Part shown: positions 46,301-57,300 of the stretch, one piece after another
Layout: every line of letters starts with the position of its first letter
How positions within the stretch are numbered: position 1 is the first letter of the stretch
From: Dromaius novaehollandiae
Taxonomy: Eukaryota > Chordata > Aves > Casuariiformes > Dromaiidae
Direction of reading: 5' to 3'
Length of the DNA: 64,000 nucleotides
Assembly (NCBI RefSeq): GCF_036370855.1
Contig: NC_088132.1
Span: 67,990,841 to 68,054,840 of the forward strand
Made by a program: the position numbers and the translations under genes
Notes under the pieces: model-generated
What the model was told of the DNA's origin: nothing
Database searches by the model: none
The model's input: the letters and a program-made list of their open reading frames with translations, nothing else

Positions 46301-48894
46301 GTCTTTAAAAAATAAAATCTCAAACTAGAGCTGCAACTTGGCACTTAAATCAGTGGATAAGCAAAAAAAAAAAAAGAAAAATCTTTGCCCTAAATAGAGC
46401 AAGGAAGTGACAGAGCTTTATCCAGTTTTTGTTTCATTACAGATATTGACCTCTGTCTGCAGATTGTTTTTCTAATCTGTTTGCTCTAATTACAGCCTCA
46501 TTATGGGAGTGATCAGAAGCTTACTCTGCTGCGTTCTAGCAAGCAGACATTCATAGAAAAAAATGAACATTTGTATATTATTAATTACAAATCATACAGC
46601 TTTGTTATAATTTTCTAGGACTGCATAGAATTAAATATGAAGGAACATCTAGGAAAAAAAAAGTGGGAATCAAAAAATGGCAAAGAAACCTAGAGAAAAA
46701 GCTACATTTTGAATCATGGCTTTTTCTTTCAAATACAGGTGTTTTGGTTCATGCCTTCAACTTTTTGTTTGAGTGTATTTCTCATCTAAATGACCACTTA
46801 CTTTCTGTGAATTTTCATGTTAACATAGGTACATCAGAACAGTAATAGAATGGTGCAGAAGTTTGAATGACAGGGAGGAGGCTCCTGAATATACTGCATG
46901 CTCTGTAAATGAAGGAAACTGGTATTCATCTTTATCCTATATAATTGATTATAAGTAATATTGAAAATAGAACTCAACAAGACTAAGAATTCTGTGTTTT
47001 GCAGACTGCATTTCTTAAGAGTCTGAAATGAAAACCTTGAAATCCACTATTTTGCATGGTTTTATATTTTTCTTTCAATATTTAAAATGTTAGATAAGTT
47101 GAGTCCTAGCTGAAGCTTGTTTTCTTGTGCTTCACCAGCAGAATTATGGTGACGTTGCCAAAGTAAGATTAATGTTACAGAAGTAATATTTTGCAAGGTG
47201 AACAGGAGAAACTGGACTAAAAAAGGCTTTTTTTTAACAGAACAGCAAACAGTCCAAAATAGTGCACTGAGCTTTTAAATGACATCTGGATCACTTGTCC
47301 TTAATATATTTGTCCTTTTTAATTTAGATACTGACCAAAGGTCTCCTGACATCATATACAAATGTAGTCTGGTATTCAAAATATGTTAATTGCAATTGAT
47401 TACACTTGCACTTGTTTATTCAAATCATTGATAATTCGGTAGTTGATGAAACAAAAATCTATCTATATCTATACAGCAAAGAGACTATTCTTAGATCAGA
47501 GCCCTGATTTTTGGAAACATGTATGGCTTACAAATGCAGCCGTTGACTAGCTGTTGAAAAAAAGATAAAAATAAAGCTTTTTTTCACTTGATTTTGCTCG
47601 ACTGATTATCTATAGTTCTGCAAAACTATACAAAAATAAATTCTGAAGTACAAAATTACATTTGAGAACCCTTGTAGATACTGTGATTAATAATGATCTT
47701 TTATACAGGTCTGCTGATGCTGAGCTTGAAAAAATACAGAGATTTAACTGTATCCTTTTAAAAGCTGTGAAGATGAGTATTTTTTGTTCATCTGCATATT
47801 CAAAGCTGCAATTTTAGATCATCAAAGACCCTATCCTCATCATAACTTCTTTTTCTGTCTTACCCACTTCTTAAAATTTCCTTTTTAAAGACACTTTTGT
47901 TTCCTCATTTATCCATTTTTGTTTTTTCATGTATCTTTTTCCATTTCTGTGTAAGACCACTGGCAACAAAAACAATGGCAAACTAGATAACCCCCACCCC
48001 TTATTTCTAACATGTTACATCTGAATAGCAGGTTGTTTCTGAACATTTTGTGATGGTACTTGTAGCTACAGAAAAAAAGTTAAATCTTAGGCTAACGAGG
48101 AGAGTGAACTATAATGTTACAGCATTTTACCAGCTGTCAGGAGTTATTTCTCAGTAGAGAGAAATACCAAAGATGGGAACCACTGTTAAGGGTATTTTAT
48201 GAATTTTACTGACATTCATCCACTAATCTGTTCAAGAGAATGATCAAGGGATGATTAAGTTGCCTTTTGACATGTTCTTGCAATAAACTACCTTTGTATT
48301 TATCAACTGCCTCAGTTTTGCATCCCTGTTCAATCAGCTGCAAAAGAGTATGCAGTGCTTCATATGCTTAAAGCTATTGCTTAATTTTATTAGTATGAAA
48401 ATGTAATGCTGTTAAACTGTGCAACGTGATACCTGATTTATTATATATTATTATCTTAACATGAGTTATTTTTTAAAGTACACTTTGGGATATATTAAAG
48501 TTTTATTTAAAGACCTTTCCTACAAATACATCATGGATGTTTTAAGTAATTAGCAGTTTCAGTTTTTAGTTTTATGTAATGACTGTGCTCTGAAGTGTGC
48601 GACTTACTAATGACACTTAGAATGATGCTTACAAATATGTAGAATTTTTCTCATTACTATGTGGAAAAGCTTGTTTTTTTCCTTAACAAAATAATATTAG
48701 TTTTATTGGAGAATAGCAATGTTCTGAAAAGAACATCTGCTGCAGAAAACAATCTGCCTGGTACTACTGTCAGAAAAATGGAGAATGTGAGCACGCCTGA
48801 AGAAATCAGCCAAGAGTGTGTCTTGGAGGCTTTGGAAAAAACTTCTAAAGTAATTCAAGATATTGAATCTCTGCTTGCTTCCTCTGGGAAGTGA
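37192..48894 (+). CDS. C5orf34: C5orf34 homologue (12 coding exons, 629 aa), function unclear
   Basis: Single-copy vertebrate protein without an established activity. Coding exons: 37192-37371, 37651-37740, 39197-39840, 40457-40558, 41869-41992, 43730-43821, 44052-44121, 44432-44602, 45980-46068, 46829-46921, 47709-47749, 48701-48894. They join in frame to 629 codons; human is about 638 as I recall. The start MAAETLMALFGDGSVEVHY and the blocks EQLIRALDFRN, EVRWP, EFLCKVSQ, EEWKYPLSLAL, IYPDDGTFFKSEGA, LSLTHNYSICCWKM, VYSDNKVHAMFWDG and ELEKIQRFN match the family. No signal peptide or membrane segment is evident. The middle of exon 3 is polar, Lys/Ser-rich and poorly conserved. The C-terminus has a predicted helix ending DIESLLASSGK. 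The last intron is U12-type. Confidence 0.94.
37408..37461 (+). repeat. 22-bp direct repeat, C5orf34 intron 1
   Basis: Two identical 22-bp copies (37408-37429 and 37440-37461), each containing GCGGCGGTTGGGCTGCGCG, are separated by a C/G run including a G string. It is a recent-looking duplication inside the CpG island. Confidence 0.75.
37651..37740 (+). CDS. C5orf34: C5orf34 coding exon 2
   Basis: Encodes residues 61-90 (EQLIRALDFRNKFCARPYLP and SPERKK). The acceptor is preceded by C14T9, an unusual polypyrimidine tract. The donor AAA|GTAAGT is strong. Confidence 0.94.
39197..39840 (+). CDS. C5orf34: C5orf34 coding exon 3 (largest)
   Basis: 644 nt encoding residues 91-304 plus two nucleotides. 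It has conserved ends (ILEVRWPDP near the start; WKYPLSLALMCYN and SCSAPHLHR near the end) around a divergent, probably disordered middle. Acceptor TTGTATTAG|ATT, donor ACACAG|GTAATA. Confidence 0.93.
40457..40558 (+). CDS. C5orf34: C5orf34 coding exon 4
   Basis: Acceptor TTACACAG|G, donor TACAG|GTATGA. Encodes RWSFCDFFQQKNEDS onward to VVWYQGVFYR. Confidence 0.93.
41869..41992 (+). CDS. C5orf34: C5orf34 coding exon 5
   Basis: Acceptor TTTCTCATAG|G, donor AAG|GTAGAA. Encodes FIHGSTNIAEIYPDDGTFFK and FLGNYFKHYAIQKG, a strongly conserved block. Confidence 0.93.
42390..42555 (+). mobile_element. Ancient CORE-SINE/MIR-like relic
   Basis: In C5orf34 intron 5. The order TCCTGGTTTTGCCAC, CCAGCTG, TTTTCACCTCTCTCTG, ATTGTAAG, then GCAGTGCTTAATACAATG parallels the MIR core (CTCTGCCAC...AGCTGTGTGAC...ACCTCTCTG) and its common tail. 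Heavily diverged. Confidence 0.5.
43730..43821 (+). CDS. C5orf34: C5orf34 coding exon 6
   Basis: Acceptor TTTACTGCAG|AGA, donor CCAA|GTAACT. Encodes REEKMYSINSLPPDIPGSPY and the following helix start. Confidence 0.92.
44052..44121 (+). CDS. C5orf34: C5orf34 coding exon 7
   Basis: Acceptor TTTTCCTCAG|A, donor ATG|GTATGT. Encodes ILQYCYKTKLSLTHNYSICC and WKM. Confidence 0.93.
44432..44602 (+). CDS. C5orf34: C5orf34 coding exon 8
   Basis: Acceptor TTGGTTCTAG|ATA, donor CAG|GTATCT, phase 0. Encodes residues 435-491, including VYSDNKVHAMFWDGMTFNMV. Confidence 0.93.
45980..46068 (+). CDS. C5orf34: C5orf34 coding exon 9
   Basis: Acceptor TTCTTCTAAG|GTA, donor GAAAG|GTATAA. Encodes VHENVGWCKLSTPDGLQQLI onward to PGIYER. 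Confidence 0.92.
46829..46921 (+). CDS. C5orf34: C5orf34 coding exon 10
   Basis: Acceptor GTTAACATAG|G, donor ACTG|GTATTC. Encodes YIRTVIEWCRSLNDREEAPE onward to NEGNW. Confidence 0.91.
47709..47749 (+). CDS. C5orf34: C5orf34 coding exon 11
   Basis: Short 41-nt exon encoding SADAELEKIQRFN. The acceptor is TTATACAG|G. The donor AACT|GTATCCTTTT is the U12-type consensus, not U2-type. Confidence 0.92.
47750..48700 (+). other. C5orf34: U12-type (minor spliceosome) GT-AG intron, C5orf34 intron 11
   Basis: The donor GTATCCTTTT fits the /RTATCCTTT consensus. TTCCTTAAC at 48679-48687 fits the U12 branch-point consensus TTCCTTRAY, with the branch A about 14 nt before the AG at 48700, inside the narrow distance typical of U12 introns. 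Phase 1. Both signals bracket the only splice that keeps the conserved RFN-F-LLENS junction in frame. Confidence 0.88.
48701..48894 (+). CDS. C5orf34: C5orf34 last coding exon
   Basis: Encodes residues 567-629: the conserved LLENSNVLKR, a divergent stretch, then a helix ECVLEALEKTSKVIQDIESL and the TGA at 48892-48894. Confidence 0.93.
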
Positions 48895-49334
48895 AGCTTC
48901 ACAGCATTTGAAGACCTGTCTTAATTATCTTCATAGGAGCTGTCCCACAAATTTCATGTCTAATGAGCTTTTCAGGTGCTGGAGGAATGAAGGCCCAAGC
49001 CCTAGTAGTTGAGAGCCTTTTCAGACAAGCAAAATGTGTAATCCATAGTTAATCATGTGGATAGGTTAAAAAGTGGTAGAGCAGTAACAGGACACAGCTG
49101 TTTAAGTATACAAAAGGCTGACGTGATGGTGCAACTTTTTAAGTACGTATGTTTGTGTTTCAGTCATTTCATTTTATAGAGCGTTGCATGAGCAACTTAA
49201 GTTTGGAACGGCTCAAGTGCCTGGGGCAGTCTTAACTGTAAAAATGTGGCTTTATTTAGAAGCTTACAGCATGTTTTTTTCAGTACCAAATAGAGCAGAA
49301 AGTTCCCCAAGCTATTTTTACTTTACTGTTTGGT

Positions 49335-49340
49335 AATAAA
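49335..49340 (+). terminator. C5orf34: C5orf34 poly(A) signal
   Basis: AATAAA about 440 nt after the stop codon, followed within 40 nt by a T/G-rich stretch. It gives a short 3' UTR (48895 to about 49360) that ends roughly 250 bp before the TMEM267 CpG island. Confidence 0.65.
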
Positions 49341-49508
49341 ATATGTATTTATTTAAATATGTGCTTACTTCGGTCTTAGAGCAGCCCTTTTGGGTGTGGT
49401 GTCCACCAGTCAGTGGCACACAGCTGGGAACTGACAATTTTTACTCTAACCTTAGTGATTAGAGAGCAGCCTTTTTACCTCCGTTTTTTTTCCTCTCTCT
49501 CCTTCCAG

Positions 49509-49567
49509 TACTTTATTTAATCTGGTTGGGAATACCCTTGACAAACCATTGCAGCGGAAGCCCCAAG
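49509..49567 (+). other. Candidate unannotated exon between C5orf34 and TMEM267
   Basis: A very strong acceptor (TCCTCTCTCTCCTTCCAG) is followed 59 nt later by a good donor (CCCAAG|GTAAAT), just upstream of the TMEM267 island. Two of the three frames are open. It could be an alternative TMEM267 leader exon or part of a C5orf34 read-through transcript. Prediction from splice signals only. Confidence 0.35.
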
Positions 49568-49579
49568 GTAAATCCTACC

Positions 49580-50150
49580 GTTCAGAAATAAAACGTTTTT
49601 GGAAGCGCCAGCCCTCCCCTGGGCGGGGCGGTGCCTGGGCGCTCTCCCAGCGTGCTCGGTAGCCGCGCATGCGCACTGGCCCCACACCTGCGGGGCTGGG
49701 GGAAGCGGCGGAGACAGCGGCAGCGGCGGGCCGGGGAGGAGGGATGGGGTGAAGGGGCGGGGGCGGCGGCCGCCGTCCCGTGGAGGCAGCCCCCGGCTGG
49801 CCGGAAAGGTGGGAGCGGGACCGGGCGCGGGGCGGCGGCCGGGGGCGCGGCTCCCCGCCCTGAGGGGCCGGAGGCGGCGCCTCCCCCCCACGCGCGGCGC
49901 TGCACTCCGGCCCGGGCGGGTGTTTCCCGTTGCCCCCGTTGGTGAGGGGCCCCCGGGGTGAAGCCTTTCCGAGGTCGGGTCTTACCGTGAGGAAAGCGGA
50001 GGGGGGGGAGGCGGCGGCGTAGCGCCCTGGCGGGGCAGACGCCCGGGGTGGGGTGGGCGCGGGCTGCGCCTGTGCCGGGGCTGAGCGCGGGGAACGGGAA
50101 GGTGCTTTAAAAGTGGAGCTCGTGACCCTGACGGCGTGAGTGCCGATTTG
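49580..50150 (+). promoter_or_regulatory. TMEM267: TMEM267 CpG-island promoter and probable noncoding exon 1
   Basis: Dense CpG island between the C5orf34 poly(A) signal and the TMEM267 coding exons, with a perfect NRF-1 site. Possible exon-1 donors are near 49807 (GAAAG|GTGGGA), 49940 (GTTG|GTGAGG) and 50134 (ACGGC|GTGAGT); I cannot choose between them. The GC-rich open frames on both strands have no family resemblance. Confidence 0.6.
49665..49674. promoter_or_regulatory. NRF-1 binding site
   Basis: GCGCATGCGC, flanked to give CGCGCATGCGCA, matches YGCGCAYGCGCR at every position. NRF-1 is a common activator of TATA-less CpG-island promoters. Confidence 0.65.
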
Positions 50151-52413
50151 GGAGGGAGGTGGCGGCGCGTCTGCATCTCTGGTGACCCGGGAGATAGCCG
50201 GGAGGGAGTTGTGGTGCTGTGTCGCTGGAACGAGTAACACCCTTTCCGCAGGTCATAAAAATGTGTTTGTTGCTGGACTCTGTAATCACGTGCCTTTAGC
50301 CTGCTTGTCTTTCCTTCACCCCTCTTTTTGGTTAGACAGACTGTGTTTTTAATCTTCAGTTGGATCAGCTGTTTATGATCCAAATGTTGTTGTAATTAGC
50401 GGGGCTAATACATAAGCCTTACTAATCATGCTTTTTTTTCGGTCCAGGATGACAAATGAAACTTTCCTGAACTTGATAGTACTGTAATTTGTTTAGGGTT
50501 ACTACATACTTTTGGGTATTTTTTTTAACTCTTTCTTTTTTCTCAGGTACATCTCATTACTAGTCAAAGAGAGAATTTGGATTTTGATGATTTGGGATGG
50601 CCTCTGTTTTTCAGTTGCTTTAATTTTTGGTCCCTGAAATAGTTCCATTACAAAGTTGCGGATCTTTGATTTAATGATTTTTTTCCCCCTTAATTTCATT
50701 GTGGTTTAAGTTCACAGCTTGTTCCTCAGTATGGTGTTAAGTTCTGCTGATGGCTTGCGTGCTTTAGGAAATACTTCTGTCCTCTTCATTCTCCAGCCAC
50801 CTCCTTCATGCCCTCCCTCCCCAACATAATAATAAGTATTAATAATAATTAGACCCCAAAATATTTTGGTTACTAGTTCTTCAGGTTGTTTTATGCTCTG
50901 ATGTGCTTTTCCAGGAGATAATGCAGTGTAGATTTGATCTTGTATCTTAAACATTAATTATATTTGACATTTTTCATATAAACTAACTTCCGCTACCAAA
51001 TAATATTTTAGATTGTAGAAATGTAGGGAATCACTGTCATCTTTTGACTTTTTGCATAAAGGAGACAGTAGAATTTTACTGCGCTATTTCCTACATACGT
51101 TCATGCATCCAGTAGCTTGTCACTAAGTTGGAGCAAAAATTTTGGAGACCAGTAATATTTCTAAAAGTTAATTTTAGCCATTGGCTTTCTGTTTTGCTCT
51201 TACAGGGTAAATCGAAAGGCCTTTTAACGTCACGTATTTCCCCACACACATACTTACAGGGCTGGTATACTAAATATCTTCTTGTGTCAGTAATTTATAA
51301 TGTCAGCTGAGCTTTTTTAAAAAAAATTTATGGTTTCCTCAAATGAAGTGAGATATATCAGCAAAATTGCATTTTGTGGGTATAAACAGAGATTATGCTT
51401 AATACTTTATCTATTGTAAAACTTAATGCTTTACTGTATCAGCTGTTGTGTGCATGTGTTTTATGCAAATCCAGTCTAAATATTTCTTTCAGTATATTAA
51501 CTGGACTAACCACCCATGGTCTTTAGTTGTGAAGTTAGCTTTCTAAACCTTCTCATATAGTACATCTATTTCCCAATAGTGGTTTGCTCCTTTAGAGGTT
51601 TGAAGGAGTGACAACATGTTGTGTTTTAACTGATTTTATTCCTAGACAAAGAGCATATGGAGATATTATTAGCATAGTCCCTTTTTTTCTGAAAATTATT
51701 AATTCATGTTATGTACTCTTACGGGAAGTAGTGCCTCTGTGTATGTAATACTTTTGTGTGGAACTTAACCTGTAGAATTTCTGTTCAGTATTTTGTTGTA
51801 TTTGGAATTAACAGTTTGGAAAGAACAATCAAGATTTTGTTCAGCAAAGACGAAATTGATAATCCATTAATACTATGCATTGTGAGATTTATAGAAAAAT
51901 CTGTGGCACTTTCTTGCACTATTTTATAAGCAGTCTGAAAAACATTATTGTTCGGACAAAAATATATGCTAAGGTTATTAATTGATTAGATGAAATTAAA
52001 AAGGATCCCTGGATGTGACTCATGTTTCATTAGCGCCGGAATCTTTAAGGCACGTGGCTACAAGGAAAAATCTGTTCAGATAAATTCTGTATATTTTGAA
52101 ATGCAGTTCCTTAAAATAGAAGGCTGAAAATGCTCTTTTCTGACTTTATGCCATTGGATTTTTTATTTTTGTTTTTTCCATCTTTATCTGTGCCTTTCTG
52201 TTGTGTTAGAGTCTGACTTTTTTCTGCCTTCTACAGATCTGCTAAGCCCTAGCGGAAGTTACTTTCAGCTCAATTATATTTACTTAGGAATTCATCAGAA
52301 AGATGTTGCTTCCTTCTGTATTTTGAATATTCATTTTTCATGCATGTTTTGTAGAGAGTTTGTAAAGCTTTTGTAGTCTCTGTGCTTACTGTTGCCTCGG
52401 TTTGTTTATTTAG

Positions 52414-52571
52414 GTGTGGAATGAATTGGGCATGGTTTTTCCTACATTGATTGAACCGGACTGGATTCGGCAGCTGCAGAGGTACAACTCTGAGGCATAG
52501 ATCACATTTCCTACTGGAATAAGTCAAGGCAACTGCAGTGGAAAAAAAAAAGATGTCCTCCTAGTCCCAGG
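52414..52571 (+). other. TMEM267: Candidate noncoding 5' exon of TMEM267 with a small upstream ORF
   Basis: Acceptor TTTGTTTATTTAG|G at 52413/52414, with two donors: CAGAG|GTACAA after 52481 and the strong CCCAGG|GTAAGA after 52571. Inside, 52432-52500 is a 22-codon ORF with balanced, protein-like composition, beginning MVFPTLIEPDW. Position upstream of the coding exon suggests a leader exon. It could also be chance. Confidence 0.4.
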
Positions 52572-53991
52572 GTAAGATTGACTCTGAATGTTCATAGGCT
52601 TTTTAAGGTTATGTTGCTGCATCAGTTCTTCCCAGACAGGAGGCTTATACAGGTTTTATACAGGTCTCAAATAAAATCTGATCTGACATGATGGTTATAT
52701 TGAAGTAATACTTTTAAGGACTTAGCCATTTGTTCCTTAAAATGGAATTTATTCAAAAATATATTGTATTTTGTAAAGGTACTGTAATTATATTTCTAGT
52801 GTTTCAGGAAACCCTTTTTGCCTACATGATTATTCAGAAGAGACAGTCATGGTTAACAGACTCTAAACTTGACCTGCTTTTTCTCATCTGTATGCAAAGC
52901 CTATGTGTTATTCATGCTTTCTTCTCTCTGTTCTTAACATTTTTCAAATAAATGCTTCAATGAGTTTTTTCTATAAAAATCAATGCCTGTAGTCAAGTCT
53001 GGTGGATAATTCTACAATCAACAGGCATGTAGATAAAACAGAAGAAAGATTTAATGTATTGTGGGCTTATAATAGTTAATGACATGTTTAAAATCATAAA
53101 ATACTATGTGCCAACAGTGTTAGAAATAATTCATTTTTAATGAAAATTTAAAATTCATAAAAACCTCTCTAGAATAAAATTTACCTGCTGGAACTGTTAG
53201 AAGAAAGGACATTGTGCTTATCAAGATTTAATGTACTGCACTGAAATAGGAACCTCTTGAGAAGAACCTATTTTCAGACCATCGTTTCAAAGCCTACATG
53301 CTGTCTATCTCCATGGCTTCCCAAAAAGAGAGAAGAGCATAACAATTGGACAGTCAGAATTGATCCTGTGCTTTGAAGTCTGCTTTTTGGTTACTATCTA
53401 AAGTAACGAACCTAGGGAATGTATCAATTATGAGGATTTTTATTTGGAAAATGTTTTTTAAAATTATCACAGAAATGAGTACTATATCTTTATGATCCAG
53501 GTGTTCTACAGTTTCTTGTTATGTGGGGTCCTTTTGGTTTAATTTGGGGTTTCTTTTGAGGTGTTAAGCAGTTACTTAAGGAAAGGGTAATTATTCTCAA
53601 AAAATTATTTGGAAGTAACAGTAGGGGTTGCTGCTGAGCACATACTGAGGAAAAGCATGTGTAGCTTTGCTCTGTAAGGAGTTAGTTTTGGTTACTTCTG
53701 CTTGATTGAAAGGTGTTGTCTTCAGATTTGTGTTGATCCTGAGTACTGAAGTTATTTTGGTGGTCTTGGTTTTCTTAATGCTTATTCTTCATACCGTTCT
53801 CCAGGATAAACTATGAATTGCTCAGAAAGGGATACCAGGGTGGAAATGCATACCTTTATGAAGAGTGTTTTTCTCTCAGACTTTTCTTTTTGATCTCTCT
53901 GACATTTGCAGAACAACTAACTGAAGTTACAAAGGACAATGCACAGTGTATATCCTGATGACACTTTGTGTGCAGCAGCATGGTTTTTGAA

Positions 53992-54303
53992 ATGGCGTCT
54001 GAGACTGAAAAGGCCCATGCTCTTCTCCAAACTTTCAGCACAGCTTCAGTTATTTCTAGTCTATGTTTGGGAATATTCTGCTTCGTAGTGGACAGACTTC
54101 TGCAGTTTTCCTTCATTCAGCAAAATGACTGGCTCCGAGCCTTCTCTGATAATGCAGTGCATGGTATACTAGGAATGTGGTCCTGGGCAATAGTGATTGG
54201 ACTCAGGAAGAAAAGTGACTTCACTGAAGTCACTCTGGCTGGCTTCCTCTCCTCTGTCATAGACGTGGACCACTTTTTTCTTGCTGGCTCCCTGTCATTA
54301 AAG
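53992..54303 (+). CDS. TMEM267: TMEM267 coding exon 1
   Basis: Encodes residues 1-104. The exon probably starts at 53912 after TGACATTTGCAG, giving about 80 nt of leader. The donor AAAG|GTAAGT is strong. Confidence 0.93.
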
Positions 54304-57300
54304 GTAAGTAAATTGATTAGTGATTGCTTATTTTCTTTGTTAATTGTTAATCGCTGTTTAGTGTATTGGTTCTTCTACCATATGCCATACAAAGAAGTTT
54401 AAACAATACTTTAATTAGATATATTTTTAAAAGATATATGGGAATTCATACTCTGTATGCAGTCTCTGTGATTATAAAATCCCAAAGAAAAATAATGAGT
54501 AGAAACCTCTAGAAAGTAGATCATCTGACTTCTATTTTGTTACTTTCAACCAGTTTTACTGAGAAGTAGCCAGCCCTAACTGTTCCCCCACCAACAAGAT
54601 TTGCAGATATTTTCAGTCAGATTAAGATTGCTTCAGTGTTAGTTACTTGTGTTCGTAAATTGCGGAGCAGAAATAGCAAGCAATATATGACCTGTTCAGT
54701 CTTAATCTGAGTTTATCCTAAAATATAGTTGGTTGTAGAAGAAACTCAAGCAAGTGTCAAACTTGTTAATAAAAGGAATAAGTGAATTGGCTGTTGTTTA
54801 GGAATATCTGTGATCATCATCCTTTTGCAGAACTGCCTGTTAGGATGCATCTCCTCAATAGCATTAGTATAGCCAGATTAAGGCATTCTCTGTCAGTGGA
54901 TCTCAGACTTTTTGTTTGTCCTATTCCTGCTCCCACATACACACGCTCACATTTATCCCTGTCTTCTTGCCAGCTTCAGACATTTATACCCAGCTTTTGC
55001 CTGAGCACAACAGCCTGTGTTGCATGCTCTGCAAAACATATGCACCTTCCCCAAGCTGCAGCAGTGCCAGCTCAGGCCACTCACTTTAACCCTGCCCTCC
55101 AGATCCCCTGCATCCCTCTTTGCACCTAGCTGGCTTGTGGTCTCCTGACACTCTGCTAGTTTTCACAGCTTTGCTCTGCTCAGAGACACAACACCTCCCA
55201 GTCTGATTGTGCTAGTGTTGCTAGCAAACATATACATACATGATACTTATTCTCCCTTCCCAAAAATGTACATTCCCACTTCCAGACTGACCTGCTGACC
55301 CAGGGGAAGATAAAAAGATGGCAGCCTTTGTCCAGTGAGTTGCCAGAACATACTTTGGTAGTTTGACCCTCCTGCCTTCTTTCCTCCCCTTCCCCAGTTT
55401 GCTTGGAGTAGTGTTAAACACTTCATGTGGGTGGCAGAGGAAATAATGCCCAAGAAGTGGAGGCAGGAGAGGAAGGAAGGAGATGAAGGGATAGCTGCTG
55501 TTTTGTGTATTTCTTTAATTGAAGAGGAACTATGCGAAATTCTTTATCCAATTTTTTAAATTTGGTAGGGGTGATGAATGCAAGAAGCATTATTGCTTGT
55601 GACAGAGACCTAAAAGTGAGGCTTCTGATGAGGCTACAGATACACAGTATCTGTATTTGCTGTAATTAAAAGATACTCATAATCTTTTGTTCATTTGGGA
55701 GAAGTTTTGATCTGATCCGTTTCCCCTTTATTCATCTTTGTCAGAGAAAGCATTTTTTTCCCTTTACTGTTCTTTTTTTGTATATGGAAATACTGTAAAA
55801 TTATAAAACTATAAAAAAAAAAATTTGGTTAATTAATGGGACCTGTAAAATATTAACATTTTAATATTGCATATAAATATAATTTTCTCCTATTTTGAAG
55901 TCAGTGAACAGTAATGAATACCTAGTTAATAAAACTATTAAAAACTATTAATTTGTTACTACATTCTTAATACTTTCTTGCACTTATTATTATGTATTTT
56001 CCTTAATCACCACCACTAGATGGCATTCTGCAACAATGTCAGTTTAGAAAGCTGAATATTGTATTTTATCGTAGGATTGTAGGAAAGAATTGGGAGGTGT
56101 TCTTTCTCCTTACTTTCTTCAGTGAGGCAAGATTAAATATACTTACACTTTCCGTGATGCAGAATGTTTGTCTAGCCTGTTCCTAGTATCCCAAACAAAG
56201 TAAATTATTGCAATATAATGAGTTAATTTGGTTTTGGTTTTTTTTTCATTTCTCAAACGGCCAAAAATTGTTATTCTGTGGTCTTTCTTCTTATTCTCTA
56301 AAGCTTCTTTGGGAGAGAGAGTTGACTGGTCTGCGCTCTCAAAAAACATTTTACAAATTAGAAATATTCTTCAGGCAGAAGAATAGTCCTTTAATAGTCT
56401 AACTTGCATAGCAAAAAAGAGAAGGCAAATTACCCAGAGAGCCTGAAGACCTTTTCATAGTTACTTGCCTACTTAACTCCTCTCACCTCAAATATGTTAA
56501 CTGGGTTAATAAAGGATGTTTATTCTACATACAAATGCTATCTTTTGTGCATCTCTAAACCCTTACAGCTAAGACAATGTTAGAACTTGTAAAAACATTA
56601 TGCCTTCCAGAAAGTCTCTTCTTGACTAAATAACTCCCCAAAAAGGTCAGAGGGCCTGGATTTATGTTTTCTAGACTTCTTGCTGTTTTTCTGGTCTCCT
56701 TTGGATTGACTCTTGCCTAAAAGATTTTCAAAGGGTTCTGTCCTGAACTGCATATAGTATTTTAGGTGAGGCCTTATTTGGGGCAAATAGCATACGTTAA
56801 GTTTTCTCATGCTACCTGCATACCACACTTCTGTTGGCTTTTTTGTTTGTTTGTTTGTTTTTAGAAAAAAAAGACCTATTACAGGTTTTGTGTCTCCTTG
56901 CAAGGCCATCACAGTCTAGTGTTTAGTTTGTGATCTAAGGTAATCCCCGTTTACTCTCTGCTGTATTGTAAGCCTGGCCAGTTAGACCTGATTTTTATAT
57001 TTGATTTTTCTTTCTTCAGCTTAGTATGATGTGCCTCTCAGTTTTGTCTCATGATTCCAGACTCTTACATGTAGCAAGATGATTTTTAATTCTGATCTCA
57101 TCTTCCGCTTGCAATTCCTGTTGCAACTGAAGTACTCTCCTGTAATTTATTACTTTGAGTTACCTTTTTATTAATTATTTGTTAGTTTACCAATCCCATT
57201 CTCCCTCTTCAGACTGTTGGCTTGAGAGTTACTGATTTAAAAGACTACAGTGTTTGTTGTTAAAGCAACATGTTACTAAGAAATTAATAATCTAATTAAG

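Noticed and set aside
49575-50240. 221-codon minus-strand open frame in the TMEM267 island
   Set aside because: Pro/Ala/Arg-rich by composition, with no recognisable domain.
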